NCBI RefSeq assembly: GCF_964026495.1 | Contig: NZ_OZ032148.1 | Location: 864,670-928,669, forward strand | Length of the DNA stretch: 64,000 bases | Source: Arsenophonus sp964026495 | GTDB lineage: Bacteria > Pseudomonadota > Gammaproteobacteria > Enterobacterales > Enterobacteriaceae | Direction of reading: 5' to 3' | Shown: in pieces, positions 39,822-50,439 of the stretch | Position numbering within the stretch: the stretch's first letter is position 1 | Layout: each line of letters opens with the position of its first letter | The notes under the pieces: generated by a model | What the model saw: only the letters and a program-made list of their open reading frames with translations | The model's database searches: none | What the model was told of the DNA's origin: nothing | Position numbers and translations under genes: made by a program

Positions 39822-42158
39822 TTAATCAAAAATTTCTTTAATCCAAAGAGGAGGAGTATTTTGTTTCTTTTTTTGTTCTTTTTCATTTACTTGATATTTT
39901 GAATTTAATGATTGAACACCTTCTTCACATAATGCTAAAGAATTTTTAGCCCAAATAGGTAAAACACGATAACCACCACCGAAACAATTAAAACTACCAT
40001 CAAAATTAATTTTCATCTCTATAATACCTTCTGGAGGTCGATTATCCAACACTAATGGAATTTGATTCTCTAAATAACGACGATAAATATGTAATGCGCC
40101 ACTTGCACCCGTTAAATTAGTTGAACCATTATTATCACGACCAACCCATGTAACCACAACTTCTTTACCATCAATACCTACAAACCAACTATCGCGTAAA
40201 TCATTAGTAGTTCCTGTTTTAGCTGCTAAATGATATTGAGAAAATTTATTTGTTAAAGAACTTGATGTACCTCGATCAACAACTTGTTGCATACCATAAA
40301 GTGTTAAATAAGCAGCTTGTGGAGAAACTACTTGTTTTGCTAAAGGATAACTTTTATAACATTCATTACCATCACCATCAATCACAGAACGTAATGCTGA
40401 TAATTGCGCTCGATTTCCACCACCACTAATCGTTTGAAACATTTGTGCTGTCTCAACTAAAGTCAAATTTAACGATCCTAATAACATTGCCGGTACCTGT
40501 GTGATGACATCATTAGGAACGCCAAGATTCACTAATACTTTACTTACTTTATTTAAACCAAGACTTAATCCAATATTTACCGTAGGTATATTCAGTGAAC
40601 TTGAAAAAGCATCAATTAACATTACTTGACCTCTGAACCTGCGATCGTAATTCTTTGGTTCCCAAATTTGATTATCAAATTTTACAATAATAGGTTCATC
40701 AGGTATCCAAGTGTTCAAACGAAACTGATGAGGTTCACTTAATGCTGTTAGATAAGTAGATGGTTTCACCAATGAACCAATTGACCGACGAGCATTTAAT
40801 GCTCGATTAAATCCAGAATATTGTGGTTGAGAGCCTCCAACCATAGCGCGAATTTCACCATTGATACGATCAACTACTACCATCGCTCCTTCAAGATCAG
40901 ATAATTGAAAATCTTTACGTAAATCTAATATCCCATTTTCTATCGCATTTTCAGCCTCTTGTTGAGAAATAGGATCTAAAGTAGTAAATATCTTCGCACC
41001 AGAAAGATTATTAGCTTTTTCACCTAATGTTTTAAATAATTCTTGTCGAATAAGCTGCATAAAAGCAGGTTGAGGTGTTAAAACATCACTTTTAGATTTT
41101 ACTCCTAATGGTCGAGCATATAATATAGGATAGATTTCATGACCAATAATTTTATTCATTTCTAAAAGTTTTAATACCAAATTACGACGTTCAAGTGCTA
41201 ATTGAGGATTACGCCATGGATTATAAAGTGATGCTCCTTTAACCATACCAACTAATAATGCTTGTTGATCAATACTTAATTCATCTATTGGACGACTAAA
41301 ATAATACAGACTAGCAAGTGGAAACCCGCGGATTTGATCATCTCCACTTTGACCTAAATATACTTCATTAAGATAAAGCTCAAGAATACGTTCTTTTGTA
41401 TAATGAAAATCCATCAAAAGAGCCATATACGCTTCATTAACTTTACGCATTAATGTTCGTTTGTTGTTTAAAAACAAATTTTTTACTAATTGCTGTGTTA
41501 AAGTACTGCCGCCTTGAACAGTTTTACCGGCTATTAAATTAGCGATAATTGCACGTCCAATAGAATAAATGCTAATTCCATCATGTTTGTAAAATTGACG
41601 ATCTTCAGTTTCAAGTAACATTTTCACCAAAGATTCTGGAAAATCTTTTATTGGTAAAACTAAACGTTTTTCGTTATTAACTGATTGCATCATAGTAATT
41701 AATTTAGGATCAAGTCTAAAAAAACCAAAAGAACGACCATTATTAATATTAATTATATTTTTTAATTTAGTATTATCAAAACTTAATTTTACAAAAATTT
41801 GTTCTTCTTTTTGATCAGGAAATGAGAATGGTCGACGTAACATTTCTATAGTGTTATCTATTACTATATATTCACCTGGCAAAGTAATTTTTTTTACTTG
41901 ACGATATTGCATACCATCCAATAAACGAATCATTTCTTCTTTATTATAGTTCATTCCTGGTTCAAGATTAACCATACGACCATAAATAGCTGCAGGAAGA
42001 TCCCAAACTTTTCCATCTAATCGATAAATAATTTTATGATACAAATAAAAACCATAAATACCAATTAATAAACTAAAAACTATTATAATTTTAATAAACA
42101 AGAAAAAACAATCTGATTTTTTTTTATGTAACTGATACCTATTTTCTTTTTTTATCAT
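39822..42158 (-). CDS. mrcB: penicillin-binding protein 1b (bifunctional transglycosylase/transpeptidase)
   Basis: About 778 residues (E. coli 844), with a shortened cytoplasmic tail. Counting from the TTG at 42179: one membrane anchor (about 25-47), a UB2H domain that binds LpoB in E. coli (about 68-155), a GT51 glycosyltransferase with Glu192 in ETEDRQFYKHDG, and a transpeptidase with nucleophile Ser469 in SLVK and a later KTGTT motif. I place the start at the ATG at 42158, seven codons in, because the further start is TTG without a better ribosome site. Convergent with hemL. It polymerises and cross-links peptidoglycan. Confidence 0.95.
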   Translation of the reverse strand: MIKKENRYQLHKKKSDCFFLFIKIIIVFSLLIGIYGFYLYHKIIYRLDGKVWDLPAAIYGRMVNLEPGMNYNKEEMIRLLDGMQYRQVKKITLPGEYIVIDNTIEMLRRPFSFPDQKEEQIFVKLSFDNTKLKNIININNGRSFGFFRLDPKLITMMQSVNNEKRLVLPIKDFPESLVKMLLETEDRQFYKHDGISIYSIGRAIIANLIAGKTVQGGSTLTQQLVKNLFLNNKRTLMRKVNEAYMALLMDFHYTKERILELYLNEVYLGQSGDDQIRGFPLASLYYFSRPIDELSIDQQALLVGMVKGASLYNPWRNPQLALERRNLVLKLLEMNKIIGHEIYPILYARPLGVKSKSDVLTPQPAFMQLIRQELFKTLGEKANNLSGAKIFTTLDPISQQEAENAIENGILDLRKDFQLSDLEGAMVVVDRINGEIRAMVGGSQPQYSGFNRALNARRSIGSLVKPSTYLTALSEPHQFRLNTWIPDEPIIVKFDNQIWEPKNYDRRFRGQVMLIDAFSSSLNIPTVNIGLSLGLNKVSKVLVNLGVPNDVITQVPAMLLGSLNLTLVETAQMFQTISGGGNRAQLSALRSVIDGDGNECYKSYPLAKQVVSPQAAYLTLYGMQQVVDRGTSSSLTNKFSQYHLAAKTGTTNDLRDSWFVGIDGKEVVVTWVGRDNNGSTNLTGASGALHIYRRYLENQIPLVLDNRPPEGIIEMKINFDGSFNCFGGGYRVLPIWAKNSLALCEEGVQSLNSKYQVNEKEQKKKQNTPPLWIKEIFD

Positions 42159-43038
42159 TATCTTGCTTCTTTTAATCAAAATATTTATCCTTATACTAAT
42201 TATGATTATCTAAATATTTTTATAATCAAATTTAATTCTTTATCAGAAAATTATTTTGATAATAAAGTAAAATATTTACATACCACTGCTATATCTTTAA
42301 TTATTAGAAATAAATTAATAATATATGCGAAATAAGATAACAATTTTTTATGAATGATTAATTTTTATTTTTAAAATTGATTTCTAAATATTAATGATTA
42401 GATAACATAAAAATAATATATTAAATATTTTTTAAATCATATCTCAAAAAAACATTATTTTAATTATTAAAAATAATTGATACGACTATTACAATAATTA
42501 TCGCATCTTGTATTTATTAAAAAGATATTTAAAAAGAATGCAAAAAATTGATTCAGCAAATTAAAAAAACAAAAATATATTCAATTAAAAATACTAGAAC
42601 CAATTATCAAAATAATTAAAATTTATCCAAATAAATACCAATAATATTATTTATATCAATATCTAAGTAGTATTTTAAATATTTTATTAATAAAACTATA
42701 TTTTTTATATTTATATGATTTAAATAATCAAATATGATATATTATATCAAATACATAACATGAAATAATCAATAAATTTTCTGAATAGCAAAACAAAAAT
42801 TTTTTATTTTCATTAGAAATTAAATATGCAATATTTTTTTTGAATATCAATAATACAAAAATATTTTTCTTCAAAAGAAAGATGATGTATCTTGATATAA
42901 AAGAAAAATATTGCAAAAATTTATTTTATTGATACATAATGTTTCTTTATATGAAATATAAAATACATCTATCTAAATTGATATACTGAATTATAGCAAT
43001 AATTTTCGATTATATAAATTTTTGATATTTATCATTAT
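42159..43038. other. AT-rich spacer between mrcB and dksA
   Basis: About 0.9 kb without a recognisable gene. E. coli has hrpB, ligT (thpR) and sfsA between mrcB and dksA; none is readable here. A chance frame at 42728-42916 is phenylalanine-rich and was not called. Confidence 0.55.
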
Positions 43039-43066
43039 TTTGTATCTCCTTATCCCCCGCTATAAT
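43039..43066 (+). promoter_or_regulatory. candidate dksA promoter
   Basis: A perfect TATAAT (43061-43066) follows an unusually C-rich run (TCCTTATCCCCCGC). The -35 is poor (TTTGTA at 43039-43044, 16-base spacer). The element lies 38 bases before the dksA ATG. Its GC content in this AT background suggests conservation, but the call rests on the -10 alone. Confidence 0.4.
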
Positions 43067-43103
43067 GGAGATATTCTTAATATTTTTTTTATGGAGAAAA
43101 AAT

Positions 43104-43559
43104 ATGCAAGAAGGGCAAAAAAATAAACACTCGTCCTTAAGCATTCTTGCCATTGCAGGAGTAAAACCTTATCAAGAAAAACAAGGCGAAGAATATATGA
43201 ATAATGCTCAATTAATACATTTTAAACGTATTCTTGAAACATGGCACAATCAACTTATAGATGAAATGGATCGCACTGTTACTTATATGCAAGATGAAGC
43301 TATAAATTTCCCTGACCCTGTAGATAGAGCAGTACAAGAAGAAGAATTTAGTCTTGAATTACGTAATCGCGATCGTGAACGTAAATTAATTAAAAAAATT
43401 GAAAAAACACTCAAAAAAGTTGCAAATGAAAATTTTGGTTATTGTGAAAGTTGTGGTATTGAAATTGGTATTCGTCGATTAGAAGCAAGACCAACAGCTG
43501 ATTTATGTATTGATTGCAAAACATTGGCAGAAATACGTGAAAAACAAATGACAGGATAA
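43104..43559 (+). CDS. dksA: RNA polymerase-binding transcription factor DksA
   Basis: A 151-residue regulator that enters the RNA polymerase secondary channel and works with ppGpp. The coiled-coil tip acidic residues Asp71 and Asp74 (FPDPVDRA) and zinc cysteines Cys114, Cys117, Cys135, Cys138 match E. coli numbering. The start at MQEGQ is chosen because GGAG lies 7 bases before it and the family begins here; the frame is open 39 bases further upstream. Followed by a strong terminator. relA is not found beside pyrG, so ppGpp supply is unknown. Confidence 0.97.
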   Translation: MQEGQKNKHSSLSILAIAGVKPYQEKQGEEYMNNAQLIHFKRILETWHNQLIDEMDRTVTYMQDEAINFPDPVDRAVQEEEFSLELRNRDRERKLIKKIEKTLKKVANENFGYCESCGIEIGIRRLEARPTADLCIDCKTLAEIREKQMTG

Positions 43560-43566
43560 TCTTAAT

Positions 43567-43614
43567 GTTATATTAACGGTAAGTTTTATATGTGTACCGT
43601 TAATATAACTTTTA
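43567..43614 (+). terminator. dksA terminator
   Basis: A perfect 15-bp stem (43567-43581 with 43595-43609, arm GTTATATTAACGGTA) around a 13-base loop, followed by TTTTAT. It starts 8 bases after the dksA stop. Confidence 0.85.
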
Positions 43615-44171
43615 TCATTTCAATAAACAAAAATATCCGTTTAATCATAAATTTTTTATTAAGATTTTATTTTAAAACGCAAAAAATGCAATGCTAAAAA
43701 AAATTGATACAATGAAAAACATACAAAAAATAATTTTACTTTTTAATAAAAAGTAATCTCAAAAAACAAAAATAATTTTTACAAAAAATTATTAAAAAAA
43801 ACTGATAAGTATTTTTTGAATAAATACAGTTTTCTGAAAATATTTTTATATTAAAAACAATTAAAAAAATAAAAAATTAAAGATCATTAAATAATATAAG
43901 TTTCATATTAATTAACAAAAATTTTGTTTATTAAATTTCAAAAAAATATTAATTAATATATAATTTATAATTAACAATCAAATATTACGGAACATATTCT
44001 AAAAAGAAAAAATACAATAAAATTATACACTTTCCATAAAAAAGTATTATATCAAAAATATTTTCTTATAACAAAAACTAATTTATACTATTAAAATTAA
44101 ATATAAAAATAAAAAAATAAATAATAATTTATTTCATAACTAAATAACTCATACATAAATAATGCAACATA
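43615..44171. other. AT-rich spacer between dksA and pcnB
   Basis: E. coli has gluQ (glutamyl-Q tRNA-Asp synthetase) here. The 557 bases contain no readable remnant, so gluQ is lost. Confidence 0.55.
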
Positions 44172-45500
44172 ATGGAAAAAGATTCCTCAATAAAAAAACA
44201 AAAAAATAAGCGTTTGATCTATAAACTAATTCCCTTTTCCACCATAAATAATACAATATCTGTTATCAAAAAAGAAAAAAATCTTATATCAAGAAAATAT
44301 ATTAGTGATAATGCATTAAAAGTACTATATCGTCTAAATAAAGCAGGCTATGCAGCCTATCTTGTTGGTGGTAGTGTTAGAGATTTATTATTAGAAAAAA
44401 AACCTAAAGATTTTGACATAACTACAAACGCAACACCAGAACAAATTTATAAACTATTTCGTAATTGTCGTTTAGTTGGCCGTCGTTTCCGTTTAGCACA
44501 TATTATTTTTGGTTATGAATTTATTGAAGTTGCTACCTTCCGTTCTTCTTTACCAAATAATAACCTTAATCAAAACATTTCACATAGAACTCATAATGGT
44601 ATGTTATTAAGAGATAATATTTTCGGAAATATTGAAGACGATGCTATACGTCGTGACTTTACAATTAATAGTCTATATTACAGAATTAATGATTTCACGC
44701 TTCATGATTATGTCGGTGGATATAAAGACTTAAAAAATGGTATTATTCGTTTAATTGGTGATCCAAAAATTCGCTATAGAGAAGATCCTGTCAGGATGCT
44801 ACGAGCTATTCGATTTTCATGTAAATTAAAAATGAACATTGATAATAATACGACAAAATTTATTCCAAAATTAGCATGTTTATTAAAAAATATTCCATCA
44901 TCACGTTTATTTGAAGAATCTATTAAGTTATTACAACAAGGTCAGGGTTACGAAACATATCAAAAATTAAAATATTATGATCTTTTTCAAGTTTTATTTC
45001 CAATAATCGCAGAAAATTTTAGTAATAATAAATTTCCTATGGACACTCTCATTAATCAGGTATTAAAAAATACTGATTTTCGGATAAAAAGTAATAGACA
45101 TGTTAATCCTGCATTTTTGTTTGCAACCATGTTATGGTATCCATTAGTAAACTATGCAGAAAAGCTTTCACAAAAAAAAAATTTAACTTATTATGAAGGT
45201 TTTTCGATTGCAATGAATGATATACTTAATGAACAATGCCGTTCTATTGCAATACCTAAAAGGCTAACCACAATTATGCGTGATATTTGGAAACTACAAC
45301 TAAAATTACCCTGGTATTACAAAAAAAAAGCAAACATACTTTTTGAGCATCCTAAATTTCGTGCAGCCTTTGATCTACTGGAGTTACGCTCAAATGCAGA
45401 AAAAATCACTGAACTAAAAGAAATTACTAATTGGTGGGCTAACTTTCAAGAAAAAAACAACACTTTAATACATAAAAAAAACAAAATTTTAGCACTTTAA
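44172..45500 (+). CDS. pcnB: poly(A) polymerase I
   Basis: A 442-residue class-II nucleotidyltransferase. Catalytic head LVGGSVRDLLLEKKPKDFD with Asp80 and Asp82, NCRLVGRRFRLAH and RRDFTINSLYY are PcnB-type. It adds 3' poly(A) tails that promote RNA decay. The arginine-rich C-terminal tail of E. coli PcnB is absent; the protein ends shortly after the WWANFQ segment. CCA-adding enzymes share this fold, but the overall match, and the pairing with folK as in E. coli, favour PcnB. No clear ribosome site before the ATG. Confidence 0.94.
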   Translation: MEKDSSIKKQKNKRLIYKLIPFSTINNTISVIKKEKNLISRKYISDNALKVLYRLNKAGYAAYLVGGSVRDLLLEKKPKDFDITTNATPEQIYKLFRNCRLVGRRFRLAHIIFGYEFIEVATFRSSLPNNNLNQNISHRTHNGMLLRDNIFGNIEDDAIRRDFTINSLYYRINDFTLHDYVGGYKDLKNGIIRLIGDPKIRYREDPVRMLRAIRFSCKLKMNIDNNTTKFIPKLACLLKNIPSSRLFEESIKLLQQGQGYETYQKLKYYDLFQVLFPIIAENFSNNKFPMDTLINQVLKNTDFRIKSNRHVNPAFLFATMLWYPLVNYAEKLSQKKNLTYYEGFSIAMNDILNEQCRSIAIPKRLTTIMRDIWKLQLKLPWYYKKKANILFEHPKFRAAFDLLELRSNAEKITELKEITNWWANFQEKNNTLIHKKNKILAL

Positions 45501-45572
45501 CTCCTCAATTATCATCTTGATTTTAAAATATGTCTAGATTATTATTTAGCCAATAAAAAACAAACGAGTACA

Positions 45573-46058
45573 ATGAAAATGAACCGTGTTTATATTTCTA
45601 TTGGTAGTAACTTGCATCAACCTTTAGAACAAGCAAAAAATGCTATCAAAAAAATACATCGATTACCTAATACGAAATGTGTTGATATTTCTTCTTTTTA
45701 TCGTTCTAAACCTATGGGTAAAAAAAATCAACCTGAATATTTAAATTTAGTTATTGCTTTAGAGACTACTTTATTACCTCATAATCTATTAAAATATACT
45801 CAAATTATTGAACACATCCATGGAAGAAAACGCACAAGTAATCGTTGGATACCAAGAACTCTTGATTTAGATATTATATTGTATGGGAAAAAAACTATTC
45901 AGACAAGTTATTTGACTATACCACATTATGGTCTTAAGGAACGAGAGTTTATACTGTATCCATTAGCTGAAATTGCTCCTAAATTACGTTTTCCAGATGG
46001 AGAATTACTTTCTGATAGACTAAGATTAATTCCTGAAAACGATCTCAAAATATGGTAA
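45573..46058 (+). CDS. folK: HPPK (6-hydroxymethyl-7,8-dihydropterin pyrophosphokinase)
   Basis: A 161-residue enzyme of folate synthesis that pyrophosphorylates 6-hydroxymethyl-dihydropterin. Motifs: ISIGSNL, SSFYRSKPMG and the metal site RWIPRTLDLDIILYG. Downstream of pcnB, as in E. coli. Start may be the first or third codon (MKMNRV); the family suggests the latter is close to MNRVYI. Suggests folate synthesis is kept, though only this step is in the window. Confidence 0.95.
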   Translation: MKMNRVYISIGSNLHQPLEQAKNAIKKIHRLPNTKCVDISSFYRSKPMGKKNQPEYLNLVIALETTLLPHNLLKYTQIIEHIHGRKRTSNRWIPRTLDLDIILYGKKTIQTSYLTIPHYGLKEREFILYPLAEIAPKLRFPDGELLSDRLRLIPENDLKIW

Positions 46059-46961
46059 AGTTATTTTTACCTTTTTAATTTTCATAATACACAAAAAATA
46101 ATTCTTTTATATTTATCACCATAAAAAATTTAATTTTTAAAAAAGTTTTTTAATATAAAAATATCTGACGATCAAAAAATTAATAATTTTATATAGAAAT
46201 TTATTTCATTAAATAAAAATCACAAATTATGTATTAATTGTTATTTAATAAAATTTAAGAAAAATATTTATATTTACTTTAAAAGATTTCTTAAAATTAA
46301 TATATATAAGTATTATTTAATTAAATTATTATATTTTAATTGTAAAATAATGCGAAAATTTAAATTTTATTTATTTTTTATAAAAAATTTTATTAAAATA
46401 AAAAATATTTTTTTATGAAAAAAGACTATTAAATTTAATTATTATTAAATAATTTTTATTATTTATTTACAAAAATATAATTTTAATAATTAACTTTTCT
46501 CTAAATTTATTTATAATTATAATATTTATTTATAATATATTTATAATAAAATTAAGTATAATACATAAATGATATATATACATTGTGTAATAATTAGTTA
46601 AGATTTTTTTTAAAAAAATAAAAAACTTTTCAAAAAATCTTATGTTTTTTATATAAATTTTAAGATATATTATCAGTATAATTATATTTTTTTAAAAAAA
46701 AACAAATATTTCTTTAAAAATATACTATACGGTATCTTTACAATTAAGAAAATATGCTTAAATATTAGTTTCATATTAAACATATCATTAAAAAGTAAAT
46801 AATACTGAAGATTTATTATAATAAAATCAATTTTTTTATAGCATTATTCATTTAAACATATTTTAATAATCAAATTATAATTAAATCAGAAAAAATACAA
46901 ATTATAAAAATACGATATCAATATAATTTTTTATTATAATAAATACAATGTATTAAGTAAT
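46059..46961. other. 0.9-kb AT-rich spacer after folK
   Basis: Convergent spacer between folK and yadH. E. coli has panB, panC, panD and the yad fimbrial genes in this area; nothing readable is left. No terminator hairpin with G/C content was seen. Confidence 0.55.
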
Positions 46962-46999
46962 AATTAAGTTTTTGATCCTTAATTAAGTTTTTAATCCTT
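46962..46999. repeat. 19-bp tandem duplication at the yadH 3' end
   Basis: Bases 46962-46980 and 46981-46999 match at 18 of 19 positions (AATTAAGTTTTTRATCCTT). The second copy holds the last codons and stop of yadH, so the gene end was copied downstream, as at sufA. Confidence 0.88.
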
Positions 47000-47753
47000 C
47001 TCCTTTTTCAATCAAATACCATGTAACAGTATACAAAATAATAATAAAAATAGTTAACATAAATAAAGTAATGGATAACTTAACATCACTCATACCAAGA
47101 AATCCATAACGTAATCCACTAATCATATATACAATAGGATTTAATTTGGAAACCATTTGCCAAAACTCAGCTAAAAGAGATAAAGAATAGAAAACACCTC
47201 CTAAATAAGTTAACGGTGTTAAAACAAAAGTAGGAATAATACTAATATCATCAAATGTTTTAGCAAAAATTGCATTTAATAACCCAGCTAATGAAAATAA
47301 AATAGCTGTTATTACAATAGTAATGATAACCACAAACCAAGAATAAATATGTAATGGTACAAAAAAAAGGGAAACAATTGTAACTAATATACCAACTAAA
47401 ATACCTCTAGCAACACCACCACCAATAAATCCAATTATTAGAATATGAGTAGGAACTGGAGCTACTAATAATTCTTCAATACTTTTTTGAAATTTTGCTC
47501 CAAAAAAAGAAGAACAAACATTTGAATAAGCATTAGTAATAACCGACATCATAATTAATCCAGGTACAATAAATTGCATATAATTTACACCATCCATCTC
47601 CCCAATTCTAGAACCAATTAAACTTCCAAAAATAATAAAATAAAGAGACATAGTAATAACAGGAGGCAATAAAGTTTGCACCCAAATACGAGCGAAACGT
47701 GTTATTTCTTTTATCCAAATCGTTTTCATAGCGACCCAGTAAAGCTGAATCAT
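46983..47753 (-). CDS. yadH: ABC-2 type transporter permease YadH
   Basis: A 256-residue membrane protein with about six hydrophobic segments of the ABC-2 permease family. Conserved pieces: TLLPPVITMSLYF near the start and the C-terminal LNPIVYMISGLRYGFLG. It is the membrane part of an export system with YadG. Its ATG overlaps the yadG stop by 4 bases (47750-47753), indicating translational coupling. Substrate unknown. Confidence 0.9.
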   Translation of the reverse strand: MIQLYWVAMKTIWIKEITRFARIWVQTLLPPVITMSLYFIIFGSLIGSRIGEMDGVNYMQFIVPGLIMMSVITNAYSNVCSSFFGAKFQKSIEELLVAPVPTHILIIGFIGGGVARGILVGILVTIVSLFFVPLHIYSWFVVIITIVITAILFSLAGLLNAIFAKTFDDISIIPTFVLTPLTYLGGVFYSLSLLAEFWQMVSKLNPIVYMISGLRYGFLGMSDVKLSITLFMLTIFIIILYTVTWYLIEKGEGLKT

Positions 47754-48697
47754 TCCTTCATCCCTTGATTATTAATAGATATGCAATATTGTTTATTCAT
47801 TAAACCAACAAATAATTCTTCTAAACGATTAACCTTATTACGCATACTTAGTATTTCTATACCTTGTTGCGATAATTGCTTAAACAAACTATTAAGACCT
47901 TGATTTTTTATTACATCTACTTCTAATGTTGTATTATCTAAAACTCTAAATTTATAACCTTCTAACATAGGAATCAAACCTTTTGGAGTAAGATCAAAAA
48001 TAAAAGTTTCTAATTCCAATTGATTAAGTAATTTTTTTATAGTAGTATTTTCAATTAATTCACCATATTGAAGAATACCAATGTTACGACATAGTATTTC
48101 CGCTTCTTCTAAATAATGTGTTGTTAAAATAATTGTTGTTCCTTGTTCGTTTAATTTTTTCAAAAAAGACCACATTGAACGACGTAATTCAATATCTACT
48201 CCTGCTGTTGGTTCATCTAATATTAATAATCTTGGTTGATGCATTAACGCACGCGCAATCATTAAACGGCGCTTCATACCGCCAGAAAGATCTCTCGCGG
48301 GTTTATGACGTTTATTCCATAAAGAAAGTTGACATAAATAAATCTCTGCTCGTAATAATGCTAATGAACGTCGAACACCATAATAACCTGCTTGATTTAA
48401 AACTATTTGTAATACAGTTTCAAATGGATTAAAATTAAATTCTTGTGGTACTAAACCAAGTTGGCTTTTTACATGAACAACATCCTTGTCAAGATCGTAA
48501 CCAAAAACTTTTACTTTACCACTAGTTTTTTTTATCAATGAACTAATAATACCAATTATCGTTGATTTACCAGCACCATTAGGTCCTAATAAAGCATAAA
48601 AATCACCAACATTAACTGTCAAATTAATACCACTTAATGCTTTTATAGCACCTGGATAATTTTTTTTAAGTTGAAACAACTCCAAAGCATAAGTCAT
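47750..48697 (-). CDS. yadG: ABC transporter ATP-binding protein YadG
   Basis: A 315-residue ABC ATPase. Walker A LLGPNGAGKST, Q-loop VPQEFN, signature DLSGGMKRR, Walker B LLILDEPTAG and H-loop TTHYLEEAE are all intact. Partner of YadH; E. coli yadGH lie near hpt, as here. Substrate unknown; the Ccm/Nod-like drug export subfamily is typical. Confidence 0.92.
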   Translation of the reverse strand: MTYALELFQLKKNYPGAIKALSGINLTVNVGDFYALLGPNGAGKSTIIGIISSLIKKTSGKVKVFGYDLDKDVVHVKSQLGLVPQEFNFNPFETVLQIVLNQAGYYGVRRSLALLRAEIYLCQLSLWNKRHKPARDLSGGMKRRLMIARALMHQPRLLILDEPTAGVDIELRRSMWSFLKKLNEQGTTIILTTHYLEEAEILCRNIGILQYGELIENTTIKKLLNQLELETFIFDLTPKGLIPMLEGYKFRVLDNTTLEVDVIKNQGLNSLFKQLSQQGIEILSMRNKVNRLEELFVGLMNKQYCISINNQGMKE

Positions 48698-49148
48698 AAA
48701 AAACCTATCTTATTATTTATAATCATCCATAATAAATCATATGACGCATTATAATTTATTATATTATTAGCAATTATTTCAATTCAATTAAATTTAAATG
48801 AAACTATACATTATAACAATTATCAGATATATCATAAGCAAAATATAAAAAATATCTTATATAATTTTTTCTTAATTAAATATAAAATTTTTTAATTTTT
48901 AATACTTAAATATAACAAATCTTAAATAATGATAATTATTATATAACTTAAAATTATAATTTTAAATTTAATAATTTTTATAAAAACAAATCATAAACAT
49001 AAAATTATATTTTTTATTTAATTTCTTATTTATTACATTAAATATAAAATTTTAAAAATTAGTACATAAAATAAAAATCAATAAAAATCAATGAAATCAT
49101 TAGTATATATAATTTAATATTATATATTAATAATTTACATAAATTATT
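48698..49148. other. AT-rich spacer between hpt and yadG
   Basis: E. coli carries can (carbonic anhydrase) here. The 451 bases have no readable gene. Confidence 0.55.
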
Positions 49149-49685
49149 TTAATTATCTAAAAAAACAAAATGTCCAATATAGGGTAAATAACGATATTGT
49201 TGAGCATAATCAATTCCATAACCAAAAACAAATTCATCTTGAATAGAATAACCAATCCATGATACAGGAACTTCAACTTCACGTCTTGACGGTTTATTTA
49301 ATAATGTACAAATTGCAATAGATTTTGGATCTCGTGATTCTAAGATTTTATATAATTGTTTTAATGTATAACCTGAATCAATAATATCTTCTACGATCAA
49401 AAGATGTTTATCACGAACATCTTCACGTAAATCATTAATAATATTTATATTATGTGTAGAAATTATTCCATTGTCATAACTTGATACTGTCATAAAATCA
49501 ATTTTATGAGGAATATGAATTTTTCTACATAAATCAGCCAGAAAAATAAAGGCACCTTTCAAAATACCAATTAAAACTAAATCATCTTTTAATAATTTAT
49601 AATGCTCAACAATTTCTTTTGCTATTTGATCAATACGATCTTGAATATTTGCTTCTGAAAACATCACTTCTACAAGTTGTTTCAT
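49149..49685 (-). CDS. hpt: hypoxanthine phosphoribosyltransferase
   Basis: A 178-residue PRTase (E. coli 178) converting hypoxanthine, and less well guanine, plus PRPP to nucleotides. The PRPP loop is VEDIIDSGYTL (about 98-108). It completes a purine salvage route with the nucleoside importer and DeoD elsewhere in the window. No strong ribosome site before the ATG. Confidence 0.95.
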   Translation of the reverse strand: MKQLVEVMFSEANIQDRIDQIAKEIVEHYKLLKDDLVLIGILKGAFIFLADLCRKIHIPHKIDFMTVSSYDNGIISTHNINIINDLREDVRDKHLLIVEDIIDSGYTLKQLYKILESRDPKSIAICTLLNKPSRREVEVPVSWIGYSIQDEFVFGYGIDYAQQYRYLPYIGHFVFLDN

Positions 49686-50439
49686 AACTTTATTTTATAA
49701 ATGGAAGTAAAAATATCAATTTTAACACAAGGTAAATTGTGACGCTATAAATGATCTGATACAAAATTTTTTATATATTTTATAAAATTTTTAATGAATT
49801 AATTTTATATTCTTCTAGTTTTTAAATTTCTGATTTATAGCATATTTTAAATCTTATCGAAGTATATTTTTATTAGATATCATAACATAATATATCAAAC
49901 TTATTTATCACAAAAAATATATTATTTATAAAGTTTTTCTACACAAAATATTGTATTTATATATTTTTAATATAATATTTTCAGACTTTAACTTTATAAA
50001 ATTAAATTACAGTTTTTCTTAAAAATATAATTTTTATTTTTTATGAGTTTTAAAAATTTATACACAACAAAATTTATATATTTTTTTAAAAAATTATTAT
50101 TACTAATATAATATTGAACATGATTTTTAATATTTGTTGATTCATCAAATTTCACAAAAAATATTAAATTGTATAATAAAAATCATAGAATTATTGTTTT
50201 ATTAATACATATTTTTTATCTATTTTAATTTTATTTATAGATATTATACAAACTAATCAATTTTCAATAATTTTTTTAATAAATATTCTATAAAATATAA
50301 AAAATCTTCAAAATATAAATTTTAATGATACATTACCTAATTTTATTTGCAATTTTAATAAACACATCAATAAAAAAGTTATTAGATAATACTATCCTTC
50401 TCAAAATTCATAAAACTAGTTTTATTTATTCCATTCATG
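49686..50439. other. AT-rich spacer upstream of the sapA relic
   Basis: Divergent spacer with no recognised gene. The former sapA signal-peptide coding part may lie at its right end but cannot be read. Confidence 0.5.

Noticed and set aside
42728..42916. Minus-strand open frame of 62 codons upstream of dksA
   Set aside because: Low-complexity hydrophobic sequence, no ribosome site and no recognisable homology; typical chance frame.
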